The notes: a model not told the origin generated them from the sequence alone. A DNA stretch of 64,000 nt from Metaruminococcus_A gallistercoris (GCA_904394975.1 CAJFNQ010000017.1:62001-126000), one strand, 5' to 3'. Numbered from the stretch's first letter, positions 17,316 through 26,848 are shown. Numbers and translations: made by a program.

Positions 17316-18169
17316 TGCGTTTTTTTGTTGTTACCAATCTGGAAAAACAAAATGCAGAGCAATGCACCGTTTCTGTTTTAAACAAACTTGTTTCTTTGGG
17401 TGGCCAGGTCACTATTCCGGAACACTTGGCCGATAATTTTTCAATGATTCCGGGGATTTTGTCTGCTCCGCAGCAAAAAGCATGTGCGGAATGTGATATC
17501 GTTATTTCTATCGGCGGTGATGGTACATTAATTCATGTTGCCAAAACGGCCGCTTTATTTGGTAAACCTGTGCTGGGAATCAATACAGGCAGGCTCGGTT
17601 TTTTAACTCGTATGGAGCAAAACGAAATTTCTCAGCTTTCGCGTTTGTTTACGGGTAATTACGTGATTGAAAAACGTATGATGTTGGAGTTCCAAAATAC
17701 TTCTGCAGCGTCCGGCTCAAAAAAATACACCGCTCTTAATGATGTTGTTCTTTCAAGGGGTGCTCTGTCAAGGATCGTTGATCTTTCTATTTTTTGTGAT
17801 GGAGCGCCAGTCAGTCAGTACAGGGCTGACGGCCTTGTTTTCTCCACCCCCTCGGGTTCTACCGCTTATTCTCTCTCGGCAGGCGGGCCGATTGTAGAAC
17901 CGGATATGGAATGCATCGTTATGAGCCCGATTTGTCCTCATTCGCTTTATGCGCGCTCAATGGTGTTTTCTCCCAACCATGAAATTTCGGTAAAAACATC
18001 TTTCGAACGCTCTAACGATGCGTATATTACTATTGACGGTGCAGAAGGTTTTCCAATCGCCCCTGGTGATTTGATTTCGGTTCGTATGTCGAAAGAATAT
18101 GCAAAGCTGATCAGTCTTGATATTTCCTTTTTTGAAATTTTAAGTAAAAAATTTATTGATCATAAATAA
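17315..18169 (+). CDS. nadK: NAD kinase
   Basis: Phosphorylates NAD to NADP. GGDGT motif (SIGGDGTLIHVAKT, about residues 67-80), NTGRLGFLTRM, and the DGLVFSTPSGSTAYSLSAGGPI block. 284 residues, normal. AAAGGAG precedes the ATG, which overlaps the tlyA stop. argR follows. Confidence 0.96.
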   Translation: MRFFVVTNLEKQNAEQCTVSVLNKLVSLGGQVTIPEHLADNFSMIPGILSAPQQKACAECDIVISIGGDGTLIHVAKTAALFGKPVLGINTGRLGFLTRMEQNEISQLSRLFTGNYVIEKRMMLEFQNTSAASGSKKYTALNDVVLSRGALSRIVDLSIFCDGAPVSQYRADGLVFSTPSGSTAYSLSAGGPIVEPDMECIVMSPICPHSLYARSMVFSPNHEISVKTSFERSNDAYITIDGAEGFPIAPGDLISVRMSKEYAKLISLDISFFEILSKKFIDHK

Positions 18170-18188
18170 ATGTTACGGAGGTGATGAC

Positions 18189-18665
18189 ATGAAAGCAAAA
18201 CGTCATGCCAAAATATTGGAGATGATTGCCAATCATTCCATTGATACACAGGAAGATCTTCTGCAGAATTTGAAAAAAGAAGGTTTTAATGTTACACAGG
18301 CTACTGTTTCAAGGGATATTAAGGAGCTTCATCTGGTCAAAGTGATGAACCCTGATGGAAGTTACAGCTATTCTAACATTACCGGTCATTCTTCCGAAAA
18401 TATTTCACATCGTTTTCACACGATTTTTGTCCAGTCGGTTGTCAAGGTAGATTATGCGGAAAATATCGTTGTCATTCGTTGTTATACCGGAATGGCACAA
18501 GCCGCATGTGCTACTTTGGATTCCATGCACTGGAATTCCCTGGTGGGCACAATTGCGGGTGATGACACAATTTTTGCGTTAATGCGTACTTCCGAACATG
18601 CAGCAGCGCTCGCCAGCGAATTGCGCAAGTTGATTGATACACATACATCTACAATCCAAAAATAG
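18189..18665 (+). CDS. argR: Arginine repressor ArgR/AhrC
   Basis: 158 residues. N-terminal winged helix (DTQEDLLQNLKKEGFNVTQATVSRDIKELHLVKV) and a C-terminal oligomerisation/arginine-binding domain with GTIAGDDTIFALMR. ATG 18189 has GGAGGTGA seven bases upstream and is preferred over an in-frame upstream codon at 18156. As in Bacillus (ahrC-recN), recN follows directly. Confidence 0.95.
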   Translation: MKAKRHAKILEMIANHSIDTQEDLLQNLKKEGFNVTQATVSRDIKELHLVKVMNPDGSYSYSNITGHSSENISHRFHTIFVQSVVKVDYAENIVVIRCYTGMAQAACATLDSMHWNSLVGTIAGDDTIFALMRTSEHAAALASELRKLIDTHTSTIQK

Positions 18666-18681
18666 CAGAGAGGCACGCAGT

Positions 18682-20349
18682 ATGTTATCGGAAATATACA
18701 TTCAGAATCTTGCAGTCATTGAAAAAGCGGCGATTGATTTTTCAATGGGCCTCAATATTTTTACCGGTGAGACCGGTGCGGGTAAGTCAATTGTGGTTGA
18801 TTCCATTAATGCTGTTCTTGGGCAGCGTGTTTCCCGGGAAATTGTCCGCACTGGGTGTGATAAAGCGGTTGTAGTGGGCGTGTTTACCGACCTTCCGGAT
18901 CATGTATTAAATAAAATCTCGGAATATGGCTATGAAACAGATAACGGGCAGTTGATTGTACAGCGTGAGATTCATGCGGACGGGCGTGGGAACGCTCGTA
19001 TCTGCGGGCGCCCGGCCAGCATTTCTGTGGTAAAAGATATTTGCAGCGAACTGGTAAATATTCACGGTCAGCATGATAATCAAGCACTTTTGTCAACCGA
19101 AAAGCACATTCATATGTTGGACGAATACGGTGGCTATGATGATGTTCTAGAAACCTATCGTTCTATTTTTCATGAATTGCGTGATGTAGTTGTTGAGATG
19201 AAAAATCTCTCAGCGGATGAAACGCAGAAAGAGCAGCGCCGGGATTTTTTAAGTTATCAGATTGATGAAATTGTTTCCGCCGATCTCCAACCGGATGAAG
19301 ATATTCAGTTGGAAGAGGATGTAAAACTGATGCGCAATTATTCAAATATTGCGGAAAGTTTAAACGAAGCGCATCAATATTTGATGGGCAATGAAGAAAA
19401 TAACGGCGCCGTTGATCTTCTTGCATCAGCCAGCAGCGCGGTAAACTTGGTCGGCGAAAGTGGGGAAGAGCTTGAGAGCATCGCCACCGCTCTTCAGGAT
19501 ATTTACTATACCTTGCAGGAAGTGTCAGGCCGTATTGGTATTTTTATGGATGGATTCGATTTTGAGCCTGCACGTCTTGCGGCCATGGAAGAACGTTTGG
19601 ATGAAATACGCCGGCTAAAGAAAAAATACGGTGGTAGCTTGGAAGAAATCAATCGTTATCTTGTTTCTGCGCAGCAGGAACTGGAAACGTTGGAAAGCGC
19701 AGACGCGCGTTTGGAAGAACTGGCGCAAAAACGGCATGAACTGATGCAGAAAGCACAGCAGCAGGGGGAAGTTCTTTCAAAATGCCGCGCGGAAGCAGCA
19801 AAACGTTTTACCGCATCGGTTACGCGTGAACTAAAGTTTCTGGATATGCCAAATGTCGTTTTAAAGGTTTTGCTGACTCCCTGTAAGATGAATCGCCTTG
19901 GGCGTGAGACGGTGGAATTTTTAATTTCCACCAACCCCGGCGAGCCGCCTAAATCCATCAGCAAAATTGCATCTGGAGGCGAGCTGTCCAGAATCATGCT
20001 TGCAATCAAAGATTGTTTAGCGGATAAGGACCGGATTCCGACCATGATTTTTGATGAGGTAGACACCGGTGTCAGTGGGCGTGCCGCACAAAAAATCGGG
20101 CTTAAACTCAAAGAAGTCGCACACAACAAACAGGTACTTTGTGTAACCCATTTAGCGCAAATTGCGGCGATGGCTGATACACACTTTTTAATTAAAAAGG
20201 ACGCGCAGGATGGCCGAACCTATACTAGTGTGATACCGTTGGATTTTGAGGGAAGAAAGCATGAAGTTGCTCGCATTATGGGCACCGGAGAAATGTCAGA
20301 CCTCCTTTTGCAGAATGCGGAACAAATGATACTGGCGGGTAAGGGTTGA
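18682..20349 (+). CDS. recN: DNA repair protein RecN
   Basis: SMC-like ATPase of double-strand break repair. Walker A GETGAGKS at about residues 30-37, a central coiled coil (about 160-370), the ABC signature SGGELSRIMLAIK, Walker B MIFDEVDTGVSG and the switch histidine in VTHLAQIA. 555 residues from ATG 18682. The promoter of the tyrS leader overlaps its stop codon. Confidence 0.96.
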   Translation: MLSEIYIQNLAVIEKAAIDFSMGLNIFTGETGAGKSIVVDSINAVLGQRVSREIVRTGCDKAVVVGVFTDLPDHVLNKISEYGYETDNGQLIVQREIHADGRGNARICGRPASISVVKDICSELVNIHGQHDNQALLSTEKHIHMLDEYGGYDDVLETYRSIFHELRDVVVEMKNLSADETQKEQRRDFLSYQIDEIVSADLQPDEDIQLEEDVKLMRNYSNIAESLNEAHQYLMGNEENNGAVDLLASASSAVNLVGESGEELESIATALQDIYYTLQEVSGRIGIFMDGFDFEPARLAAMEERLDEIRRLKKKYGGSLEEINRYLVSAQQELETLESADARLEELAQKRHELMQKAQQQGEVLSKCRAEAAKRFTASVTRELKFLDMPNVVLKVLLTPCKMNRLGRETVEFLISTNPGEPPKSISKIASGGELSRIMLAIKDCLADKDRIPTMIFDEVDTGVSGRAAQKIGLKLKEVAHNKQVLCVTHLAQIAAMADTHFLIKKDAQDGRTYTSVIPLDFEGRKHEVARIMGTGEMSDLLLQNAEQMILAGKG

Positions 20350-20374
20350 CAGTTTTATTGATTTGTGTTAGCAT
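20346..20374 (+). promoter_or_regulatory. Promoter of the tyrS T-box transcript
   Basis: TTGACA (20346-20351), 17-base spacer, TAGCAT (20369-20374) with a TGT extension. The -35 overlaps the recN stop codon, so the two genes are packed with no spare sequence. Confidence 0.7.
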
Positions 20375-20381
20375 TTCATTT

Positions 20382-20650
20382 ATAGTAAAAAGGCTATGAT
20401 AAGAACAAGTAGCGGTCGGGAAAGCGATCCCAAGAGAGTGTTCGTTTGGTGAAAGAACATGACGCACCGGCTGTGAATACATCTTTGAGCCGCACCGGTG
20501 ATAATGTAGTCGGTTGTCGGGTACGCCCGTTAAAGCGTTTGGGGTTGTTTGACCCTTTAAGGCCGTTTGCTGTGAAGCAACGGTAAATTGAGGTGGTACC
20601 GCGTTGATTCGCCCTCTGTCGCTTATTGAGCAGCAGAGGGCTTTTAATTT
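20382..20650 (+). promoter_or_regulatory. Tyrosine T-box leader with terminator
   Basis: Contains the T-box sequence AATTGAGGTGGTACCGCG (20586-20603), the stem I AAGAGAG element (20430s), and GAATACATCTTTGAGC, in which UAC (20478-20480), a tyrosine codon, occupies the specifier position. The terminator stem GCCCTCTG (20611-20618) and CAGAGGGC (20634-20641) is followed by TTTTAATTTTT. Uncharged tRNA-Tyr binding is expected to favour the antiterminator and raise tyrS expression. Confidence 0.95.
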
Positions 20651-20685
20651 TTATCATTTAAAAAATCCGGAAAGGAACGGGTAAA

Positions 20686-21912
20686 ATGACTGTTTTTGAA
20701 GAATTAAAACGCCGTGGCTTAATTGCCCAGACAACAAATGAGGAAGAAATTGAAAAACTCCTCAACAATGAAAAAGTAACTTTTTATATCGGCTTTGACG
20801 CAACTGCTGACAGCCTTCATGTAGGGCACTTTCTCCAGTTGGTTGTCATGTCTCATCTGCAGAAAGCCGGACATCGTCCGATTGCACTGCTCGGAACAGG
20901 AACCACTATGATCGGAGACCCGACCGGGAAAACCGATATGAGAAAAATGCTGACCAAAGAAGAAATCAATCACAACGCAGAATGTTTCCGCCGACAGATG
21001 TCCCGTTTTATTGATTTTGACGGTGACAGCGCTTTAATGGTCCGCAACGGAGACTGGCTTCTCAACCTGAACTACATGGAATTTATTCGAGACATTGGCG
21101 TGCATTTCTCAGTTAACCGGATGCTCACTGCTGAATGCTTTAAGTCCCGCCTGGAGCGTGGATTGAGCTTTCTGGAGTTTAACTACATGCTGATGCAGAG
21201 TTACGACTTTTTGGAGCTACATCGGAAATATGGTTGTAAAATCGAACTGGGCGGTGACGATCAATGGTCCAATATTTTGGGCGGTGTTGATTTGGTTCGC
21301 CGTGTTTGTTCCGAAGAGGTTTACGGCATGACTTTCACCCTTCTTACAACCAAAGAAGGAAAGAAAATGGGTAAAACAGAAAAAGGCGCCCTCTGGCTGG
21401 ATGCGGAAAAAACATCTCCTTATGAGTTTTTCCAATATTGGAGAAACGTGGCAGACGAAGATGTTATTCGCTGCATGAAGCTTATTACCTTTATTCCCAT
21501 TGAAGAGATCGAAGCGATGGAGCATTTAAGCGGAAGCGAACTCAACGCTGCCAAAGAACGCCTTGCATTCGAGGTCACCAAGATGGTGCACGGGGAAGAA
21601 GAAGCGCAAAAATGCCTGGAGACTGCGCGTTCGCTTTTCGGTGCGAATCGTACAACCGATGACATGCCTTCTTCTGAAATTTCATCTGATCTGGTGCATG
21701 ACGGAGCAATCGGTGTGCTGGACCTTCTGGTTGCAACCGGGCTTTGTCCTTCAAAAGGTGAAGGACGCAGACTGGTACAGCAGGGCGGTATCACCATTGA
21801 TGATAATAAAATAGCGAATCCGACCGACACAATTTCGGTGGATGATTTTTCCAAAGGATATGTGGTTATAAGAAAAGGGAAAAAAGTATACCATAAAGCT
21901 ATACTGAATTAA
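20686..21912 (+). CDS. tyrS: Tyrosyl-tRNA synthetase
   Basis: Class I synthetase. HIGH-type motif DSLHVGHFLQL (about residues 44-54), tyrosine-site YDFLELHRKYGCKIELGGDDQWSN, and the KMSKS-equivalent KMGKTEKGALWL (about 227). C-terminal S4-like domain (LVATGLCPSKGEGRRLVQQGGITIDD). 408 residues. Expression is governed by the T-box leader directly upstream. ligA begins 14 bases after the stop. Confidence 0.97.
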   Translation: MTVFEELKRRGLIAQTTNEEEIEKLLNNEKVTFYIGFDATADSLHVGHFLQLVVMSHLQKAGHRPIALLGTGTTMIGDPTGKTDMRKMLTKEEINHNAECFRRQMSRFIDFDGDSALMVRNGDWLLNLNYMEFIRDIGVHFSVNRMLTAECFKSRLERGLSFLEFNYMLMQSYDFLELHRKYGCKIELGGDDQWSNILGGVDLVRRVCSEEVYGMTFTLLTTKEGKKMGKTEKGALWLDAEKTSPYEFFQYWRNVADEDVIRCMKLITFIPIEEIEAMEHLSGSELNAAKERLAFEVTKMVHGEEEAQKCLETARSLFGANRTTDDMPSSEISSDLVHDGAIGVLDLLVATGLCPSKGEGRRLVQQGGITIDDNKIANPTDTISVDDFSKGYVVIRKGKKVYHKAILN

Positions 21913-21925
21913 CGGGGGCCTGTTT

Positions 21926-23920
21926 ATGGGACACACTGCTGCGGATGAACAAAAGATCAAACAATTGCGCGAACGGCTTTTATACCACAGCCATCGTTAT
22001 TATGTTTTGGATGATCCGGAAATTAGCGATTATGAATATGATATGCTCATGCAGCAGCTAAAGGAGCTGGAAAAACAGTTTCCGGAACTTGTTACGCCTG
22101 ACTCGCCGACAATGCGGGTAGGTGGTGAGGCGGTTACGTTATTTAATAAAGTGGAACACGTTGTGCAAATGGGCAGTCTGCAGGATGTTTTCAATAAACA
22201 GGACGTGATTGATTTTGACGCTCGTGTTCGCGAAACCGTACCTGATCCGGAATATGTGATCGAGCCTAAAATTGATGGCCTTTCGGTTTCACTGGAATAC
22301 GAAAACGGTATTTTTGTGCGAGGTTCAACCCGTGGGGATGGTTTTATTGGAGAGGATGTTACACTGAACCTTAAAACCATACACACTATTCCACTTAAAC
22401 TGAACGAACCGTTTCCGGCATCTCTTGAGGTGCGTGGCGAGGTATATATGCCGCACAGCAGTTTTGAACAGCTGATTGAACGCCAAGAGGAAAATGGAGA
22501 AACACCATTTAAAAATCCAAGAAACGCGGCGGCAGGTTCGCTCCGGCAAAAGGACCCGAAAATTACTGCAACCCGTAAACTGGATATATTTGTGTTCAAT
22601 ATTCAGCGAATTTCAGAAGAAGTTGTACTTGAACGGCACAGTCAATCACTTGACTATTTAAAAACACTTGGTTTTCATGTCATTCCGTCTTACCGTACAG
22701 TTCGTCAGATTAGCGATGCAATAGACGAGATTGACTCGATTGGTTCCAAACGCAATAGTTATGAGTTCGATATTGACGGTGCCGTTGTAAAGGTTAATAA
22801 CTTTGCAGACCGCACACGGTTAGGTGAAACAAGCAAATTCCCAAAATGGGCAGTTGCGTTTAAATATCCGCCGGAAGAAAAAACAACCACTTTGTTAAAT
22901 ATTGAGGTGAAAGTTGGACGCACCGGCGCCTTGACTCCTACCGCTGTGTTTGAACCCGTGCAACTGGCAGGTACTTCCGTCAGCCGGGCTGTATTGCATA
23001 ATCAGGATTATATTACCCAAAAAGACATTCGAATTGGTGACCAAATCATAGTTCGCAAAGCGGGCGATATTATTCCGGAGGTCGTTGCCTCGCTGTCGCA
23101 TAAAGACGAAAGCGTGCCTTATTTTTTGCCGGACCACTGTCCGGTTTGCGGTGCTGCCACTGAACGGGAAGAAGATGAAGCGGTCGTGCGTTGTCCAAAC
23201 CCGGAATGCCCCGCAACCCTTTTGCGCCATTTGATTCATTTCGTTTCCAGAAACGCTATGAATATCGACGGCTGCGGCCCCGCGGTACTGGAGGCATTAA
23301 CAGAAAAAGGGCTTATCCATTCACCGGTCGATCTGTACAGCCTGAAAAAAGAGGATTTACTTCAGCTTGATCGAATGGGAGATAAATCCGCTGATAATTT
23401 ACTTTCGGCTATTCAAAACTCCAAAAAGAATCAGCTTTCCCAACTAATTTTCGGGCTCGGCATTCGAAATATCGGTGAGCAGGCGGCTAAATTGCTTTGC
23501 AGAAATTTTCCAACCATTGAATCGGTTATGAACGCTTCTTTGGAAGAGGTGCAGGCGATTGATGGCTTTGGCGAAGTAATGGCACAGCATGTTGTAGATT
23601 TTTTCGCTATGCCGGAAACACACCGTTTAATAGAGCGTTTTCGTGCTGCTGGATTAAATTTAAATGAGATTGTTACTGCTCCTGCGTCATCAAGCAAAAT
23701 TACAGGTAAAACTTTTGTTTTGACCGGAACTTTGCCTACTTTAAAACGAAGTGAGGCGAAAAAATTAATCGAGGACGCTGGCGGTAAAGTTTCTTCCAGT
23801 GTTTCTTCAAAAACTGATTATGTAGTTGCTGGAGAAGAGGCAGGAAGCAAATTGGAAAAGGCTCATCAACTTAATATTACAGTTCTTTCTGAAGAAGAAT
23901 TATTAAATTTATTACAATAA
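21926..23920 (+). CDS. ligA: NAD-dependent DNA ligase
   Basis: Full-length (664 residues). Adenylation lysine Lys115 in EPKIDGLSVSLEY, OB-fold, four-cysteine zinc motif (CPVCGAATER ... CPNPECPA), helix-hairpin-helix repeats (GLGIRNIGEQAAKLL, IDGFGEVMAQHV) and a C-terminal BRCT domain (TGKTFVLTGTLPTLKRSEAKKLIEDAGG). Start ATG follows a G-rich AACGGGGG element. Ends at a bidirectional terminator. Confidence 0.97.
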   Translation: MGHTAADEQKIKQLRERLLYHSHRYYVLDDPEISDYEYDMLMQQLKELEKQFPELVTPDSPTMRVGGEAVTLFNKVEHVVQMGSLQDVFNKQDVIDFDARVRETVPDPEYVIEPKIDGLSVSLEYENGIFVRGSTRGDGFIGEDVTLNLKTIHTIPLKLNEPFPASLEVRGEVYMPHSSFEQLIERQEENGETPFKNPRNAAAGSLRQKDPKITATRKLDIFVFNIQRISEEVVLERHSQSLDYLKTLGFHVIPSYRTVRQISDAIDEIDSIGSKRNSYEFDIDGAVVKVNNFADRTRLGETSKFPKWAVAFKYPPEEKTTTLLNIEVKVGRTGALTPTAVFEPVQLAGTSVSRAVLHNQDYITQKDIRIGDQIIVRKAGDIIPEVVASLSHKDESVPYFLPDHCPVCGAATEREEDEAVVRCPNPECPATLLRHLIHFVSRNAMNIDGCGPAVLEALTEKGLIHSPVDLYSLKKEDLLQLDRMGDKSADNLLSAIQNSKKNQLSQLIFGLGIRNIGEQAAKLLCRNFPTIESVMNASLEEVQAIDGFGEVMAQHVVDFFAMPETHRLIERFRAAGLNLNEIVTAPASSSKITGKTFVLTGTLPTLKRSEAKKLIEDAGGKVSSSVSSKTDYVVAGEEAGSKLEKAHQLNITVLSEEELLNLLQ

Positions 23921-23927
23921 ATCGGAA

Positions 23928-23959
23928 TAAAAGAGCCGGACTTCAGTCCGGCTCTTTTA
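23928..23959. terminator. Bidirectional intrinsic terminator
   Basis: A 15-base-pair hairpin, left arm ending AGAGCCGGACT and right arm starting AGTCCGGCTCT, flanked by A and T tracts, between the convergent ligA and histidine-kinase genes. It overlaps the kinase stop codon. Confidence 0.9.
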
Positions 23960-25181
23960 CAATTTTACCTGAAATCGGATCGTTTTATTGTCAATATTCT
24001 GTGCGGTGATTGAATCATGATGTTTTTCTACAATAGCTTTTGCGATGGAAAGTCCTATTCCAAATCCGCTGCCATATGTTCTCGCTTTATCTGCGCGATA
24101 AAACCGATCAAATAAATGATTTAATTCAAGATTAGAAACTGATTTATAACTGTTTTCTATGTTTAAAACGGGGTGTTTACCTCCGCAAAGCGTTACATTG
24201 ATTGTTCCATTAGGATCACAGTATTTCATTGCGTTATCCATCAAAATCGAAAAAAGTTGTCTAATTGCCGCCTCGTTTCCAGTATAAATAACTTGGGGTG
24301 GGGCAGTAACATTTAATTTTACGTTTCTTTTTTGTGCAACAGGAGAAAACGCAGATACAGTTTCGGTGAATGCGTTGCTTAAGGAAAATGGATTTCTTTC
24401 CAATTTATTGTCTTCTTCGTCCATTCGCGCCAGCGTGACCAGCTGATTGACAAGCTCTGTCATAAGTTCTGTTTCTTCCCGAATATCATCCAACCATTCA
24501 CAAGAACCGTTTTCCGATTCCATAATATCTAGATTGGTGCGAATTAACGTTAATGGTGTTTTTAATTCGTGATTCGCATCTGTAATAAAGCGTTTCTGTT
24601 TTTCATAGCTTTCTGCAACAGGTTTTACTGCCCGTTTGGATAAAATAATAACCAAAAAAAGAACAATCAAACTGCCGCCGATAAAAACTGAAGAAACTGC
24701 AAATAGAAAGTTTTGATTGATTTCCTTGACATCCGCACCGCTAATAAAAACCACAGCTGTTTCATCAGAGGTGTTATAAACTTTATATCGAAAACTTCCA
24801 ACCCAGCCACGTTCCCAGTTGCTATGCAATGCGCTGTTAGCGTAATCAATTGCTTCTTCGCGAGTTACACTGGTAATCGAGCGGACATCCACAAAGACTG
24901 GCTGTTCGGATGAATCGAATCGTACTGTAAAATAGCGCGTGGTAAAAGGGGATTCCTGATTAATTTCTTTGGGAGGAAATAATTGATTTTCTTCAATTTT
25001 CAGCTCTTCAAATTCCGGAAACTTGCCTTCATTTTCTGAAACAATATCGGCGAGTGTATCTAGGGAACGGTTGGTTTGTATGCAGGTAACAAAATATATT
25101 AACATAAATAAAACCAAAAACACGCCCATAAACGAAAGCATGCAGAATTTTGATGAACTTTTTTCTCAGCTTGTATATCAT
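23957..25181 (-). pseudogene. Sensor histidine kinase with an apparent 5' frameshift
   Basis: The body (394 codons from ATG 25141) has an N-terminal helix, an external domain (about residues 25-145), a second helix (148-167), the H-box DANHELKTPLTLIRTNLD (His191), N-box LMDNAMKYCDPNG, and F/G boxes (FDRFYRADKARTYGSGFGIGLSIAKAI). ATG 25141 has no ribosome-binding site and cuts the membrane anchor short. The natural start is ATG 25181: GGAGG seven bases upstream, ATGA overlap with the regulator stop, and residues MIYKLRKKFIKIL, a typical kinase N-terminus. That frame is shifted by one base relative to the body and ends about 50 codons on. The shift must fall between 25142 and 25181 (A-runs there). 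It may be a sequencing error, a recent mutation or recoding. Confidence 0.75.
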
Positions 25182-25852
25182 CTGATTTCCTCCAGAATAT
25201 ATCCCGCGCTTCGAACGAATCGAATGGTTATGGGTGCATTTATCGCGGATAGTTTTTTACGAATATTGGATATGTGTACCCAAACAACACTGATATCTAC
25301 TTCACTAACCCAACCCCATATATGAGAAATCAATTCGTCTGCTGTTACAATAAAGTTCGGGCGCTGCATAAACATTTCCATAATTTGAAATTCTCTTCCG
25401 CTCAACGTGCGGGATGCTCCGGCATAAGCTAATTCATAGGTGGAACGATTTAAAGCAAGAGAACCCACATTTAAAATGTCCGGCGTATAGTTCTCTTTTC
25501 GGCGCAGCATAGCACGTACACGCGCGAGTAATTCTAAAGTGGAAAACGGTTTTGAAAGATAATCGTCTGCTCCAACATCCAGTCCTTCTACGCGCTGGTA
25601 TATCTCCGTTCTGGCGGTTAGAAACAATACCGGTGTAGTAATGCCTTCCCGACGAATCCGTTTCAGTACCTCTATCCCGTCCAAACCAGGCATCATAATA
25701 TCTAAAACAATGCCATCATACTCTTCTGTTTCCGCACAGGTGAGTGCATCTACGCCGTTTGAAACCGTGTCTACGGCATATTTGTTTTTCTCAAAAATGT
25801 GTTTGAGTGATTTTAACAGCTTAAGATCATCTTCTGCAATTAACAATCGCAT
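25178..25852 (-). CDS. OmpR/PhoB-family response regulator
   Basis: Receiver domain with EDD acidic pocket (residues 7-9), phospho-acceptor Asp51 (IVLDIMMPGLDG), Thr and Lys of the switch (LFLTARTE; DDYLSKPF), followed by a winged-helix DNA-binding domain (TLSGREFQIMEMFMQRPN ... VVWVHISNIRKKL). 224 residues. GGGAGAC precedes the start. The stop overlaps the histidine-kinase ATG (ATGA), so the pair is co-translated. Target genes are not evident. Confidence 0.93.
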   Translation of the reverse strand: MRLLIAEDDLKLLKSLKHIFEKNKYAVDTVSNGVDALTCAETEEYDGIVLDIMMPGLDGIEVLKRIRREGITTPVLFLTARTEIYQRVEGLDVGADDYLSKPFSTLELLARVRAMLRRKENYTPDILNVGSLALNRSTYELAYAGASRTLSGREFQIMEMFMQRPNFIVTADELISHIWGWVSEVDISVVWVHISNIRKKLSAINAPITIRFVRSAGYILEEIR

Positions 25853-25974
25853 TACGATTAAGTCTCCCTAAATTCGTCATTGTAGTATGAATTTTCAATT
25901 TAAAAAATTATGCAATAAAAGAAAAATTATAAAGTTTACTATATCATAGATTTGTTAAATAAATTGCAATATCT
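25853..25974. other. AT-rich intergenic region upstream of the two-component operon
   Basis: Very AT-rich. It should contain the promoter of the minus-strand regulator operon (a TACAAT on the minus strand near 25885 is a possible -10, with no convincing -35). Nothing else recognised. Confidence 0.3.
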
Positions 25975-26229
25975 ATGAGCAGAAAGTTAAATTAGTCAAA
26001 ACAGTGGGCGACAAACGTACAACTGTTTACTGAATTTCGTAATCCGACAGGAAGCGGTTTTGACGAAATAGTAATTCCGGAATTATTACAAATCAATTTG
26101 GACCAGAAACTTAAAATTCCTTCTAAAGTTGCTGGTTCGTCTCCAAAAAATTCAACAAAAACAAAGCATGATGCCCCAAACGGTAACCATTCAAATATTT
26201 TTAAAAAATTATTATCTCGAAAAAAGTAA
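25975..26229 (+). pseudogene. Amber-interrupted small reading frame of unknown identity
   Basis: An ATG at 25975 reads MSRKLN, then TAG (25993-25995), then 77 sense codons to a TAA at 26227: SKQWATNVQLFTEFRNPTG and onward through FDEIVIPELL to a lysine-rich end (NIFKKLLSRKK). The composition after the amber codon looks protein-like, but no ribosome-binding site precedes the ATG and no start codon with a good site lies downstream. I read it as the remnant of a small gene or a 3' fragment; I do not recognise the family. A frame on the opposite strand over the same bases (TTG 26246 to 25992) also exists and is less convincing. Confidence 0.35.
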
Positions 26230-26371
26230 ACGAAAGCACAATCCAAAATATCGATTATAAAGTTTCATATTTTATTCACCTCAATATTTAGCGCGCCTTT
26301 AGTATATGGATTTATACTAAACATGCAATCGGCAAGCGATTGTAATGATCTAAAAGAAAGTAGGGAATATT
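26230..26371 (+). other. Intergenic region upstream of the lipoprotein gene
   Basis: AT-rich; TAGTATATGGATTTATACTAAACATGC around 26298-26324 includes a short dyad (AGTATA / TATACT). I see no clear -35/-10 pair. The minus strand has GAGGTGA before an 18-codon frame here, which I do not regard as a gene. Confidence 0.25.
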
Positions 26372-26848
26372 ATGAAAAAACGTTTTGGATTATTATCAGT
26401 TCTGTTGACGATGATCCTTTGTCTTGGCCTTTTGTCTGGTTGTTCGGAAAATACAACAGAAGACGATGGTGAAACGACAAGTAACCCCAGTTCAACGGAT
26501 TCCGACACCACATACAGCGATTCTGACGAAAGCGATGCTGAAACGAGTGATGTTGTTGGTGCCGTGACATATGTTGGTGATACTTATCTGACCATTGACT
26601 TATATGAAGCTGATACAGAAATTACAGACTACACAGAATTGGATTCTGTTACATTGAGCGATACCGGTGATTCAGAAACTGTATCGCTTGATTCAGACGC
26701 TGTTTTTCAATACGTCTCGGCAGAATCATTATACAGCACTACAATTGACGATATTGCCGTAGGTGATATTGTTGCAATCACAACCGACGAAGACGGATTA
26801 CAAGAAGTGATTATTCTTGATTATGATGCCGATGACGTTATAGAATAA
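26372..26848 (+). CDS. Small acidic lipoprotein of unknown function
   Basis: 158 residues with a lipoprotein signal peptide (KKRFGLLSVLLTMILCLGLLSGC; lipobox LLSGC, lipidated cysteine at residue 24), then a Thr/Ser/Asp/Glu-rich linker and a compact acidic domain (VVGAVTYVGDTYLTIDLYEA ... IDDIAVGDIVAITTDEDGLQEVIILD) that resembles small beta-barrel external domains. Expected on the outer face of the membrane. It stands alone between the two-component system and the sigma-like/cyclophilin gene and has its own terminator, so it could be a target or partner of either; inference only. Confidence 0.75.
   Translation: MKKRFGLLSVLLTMILCLGLLSGCSENTTEDDGETTSNPSSTDSDTTYSDSDESDAETSDVVGAVTYVGDTYLTIDLYEADTEITDYTELDSVTLSDTGDSETVSLDSDAVFQYVSAESLYSTTIDDIAVGDIVAITTDEDGLQEVIILDYDADDVIE

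Noticed and set aside
25992..26246. Minus-strand 84-codon frame beginning with TTG
   Set aside because: No ribosome-binding site in register; phenylalanine- and cysteine-heavy product looks like the shadow of the plus-strand frame, which itself is only tentative.
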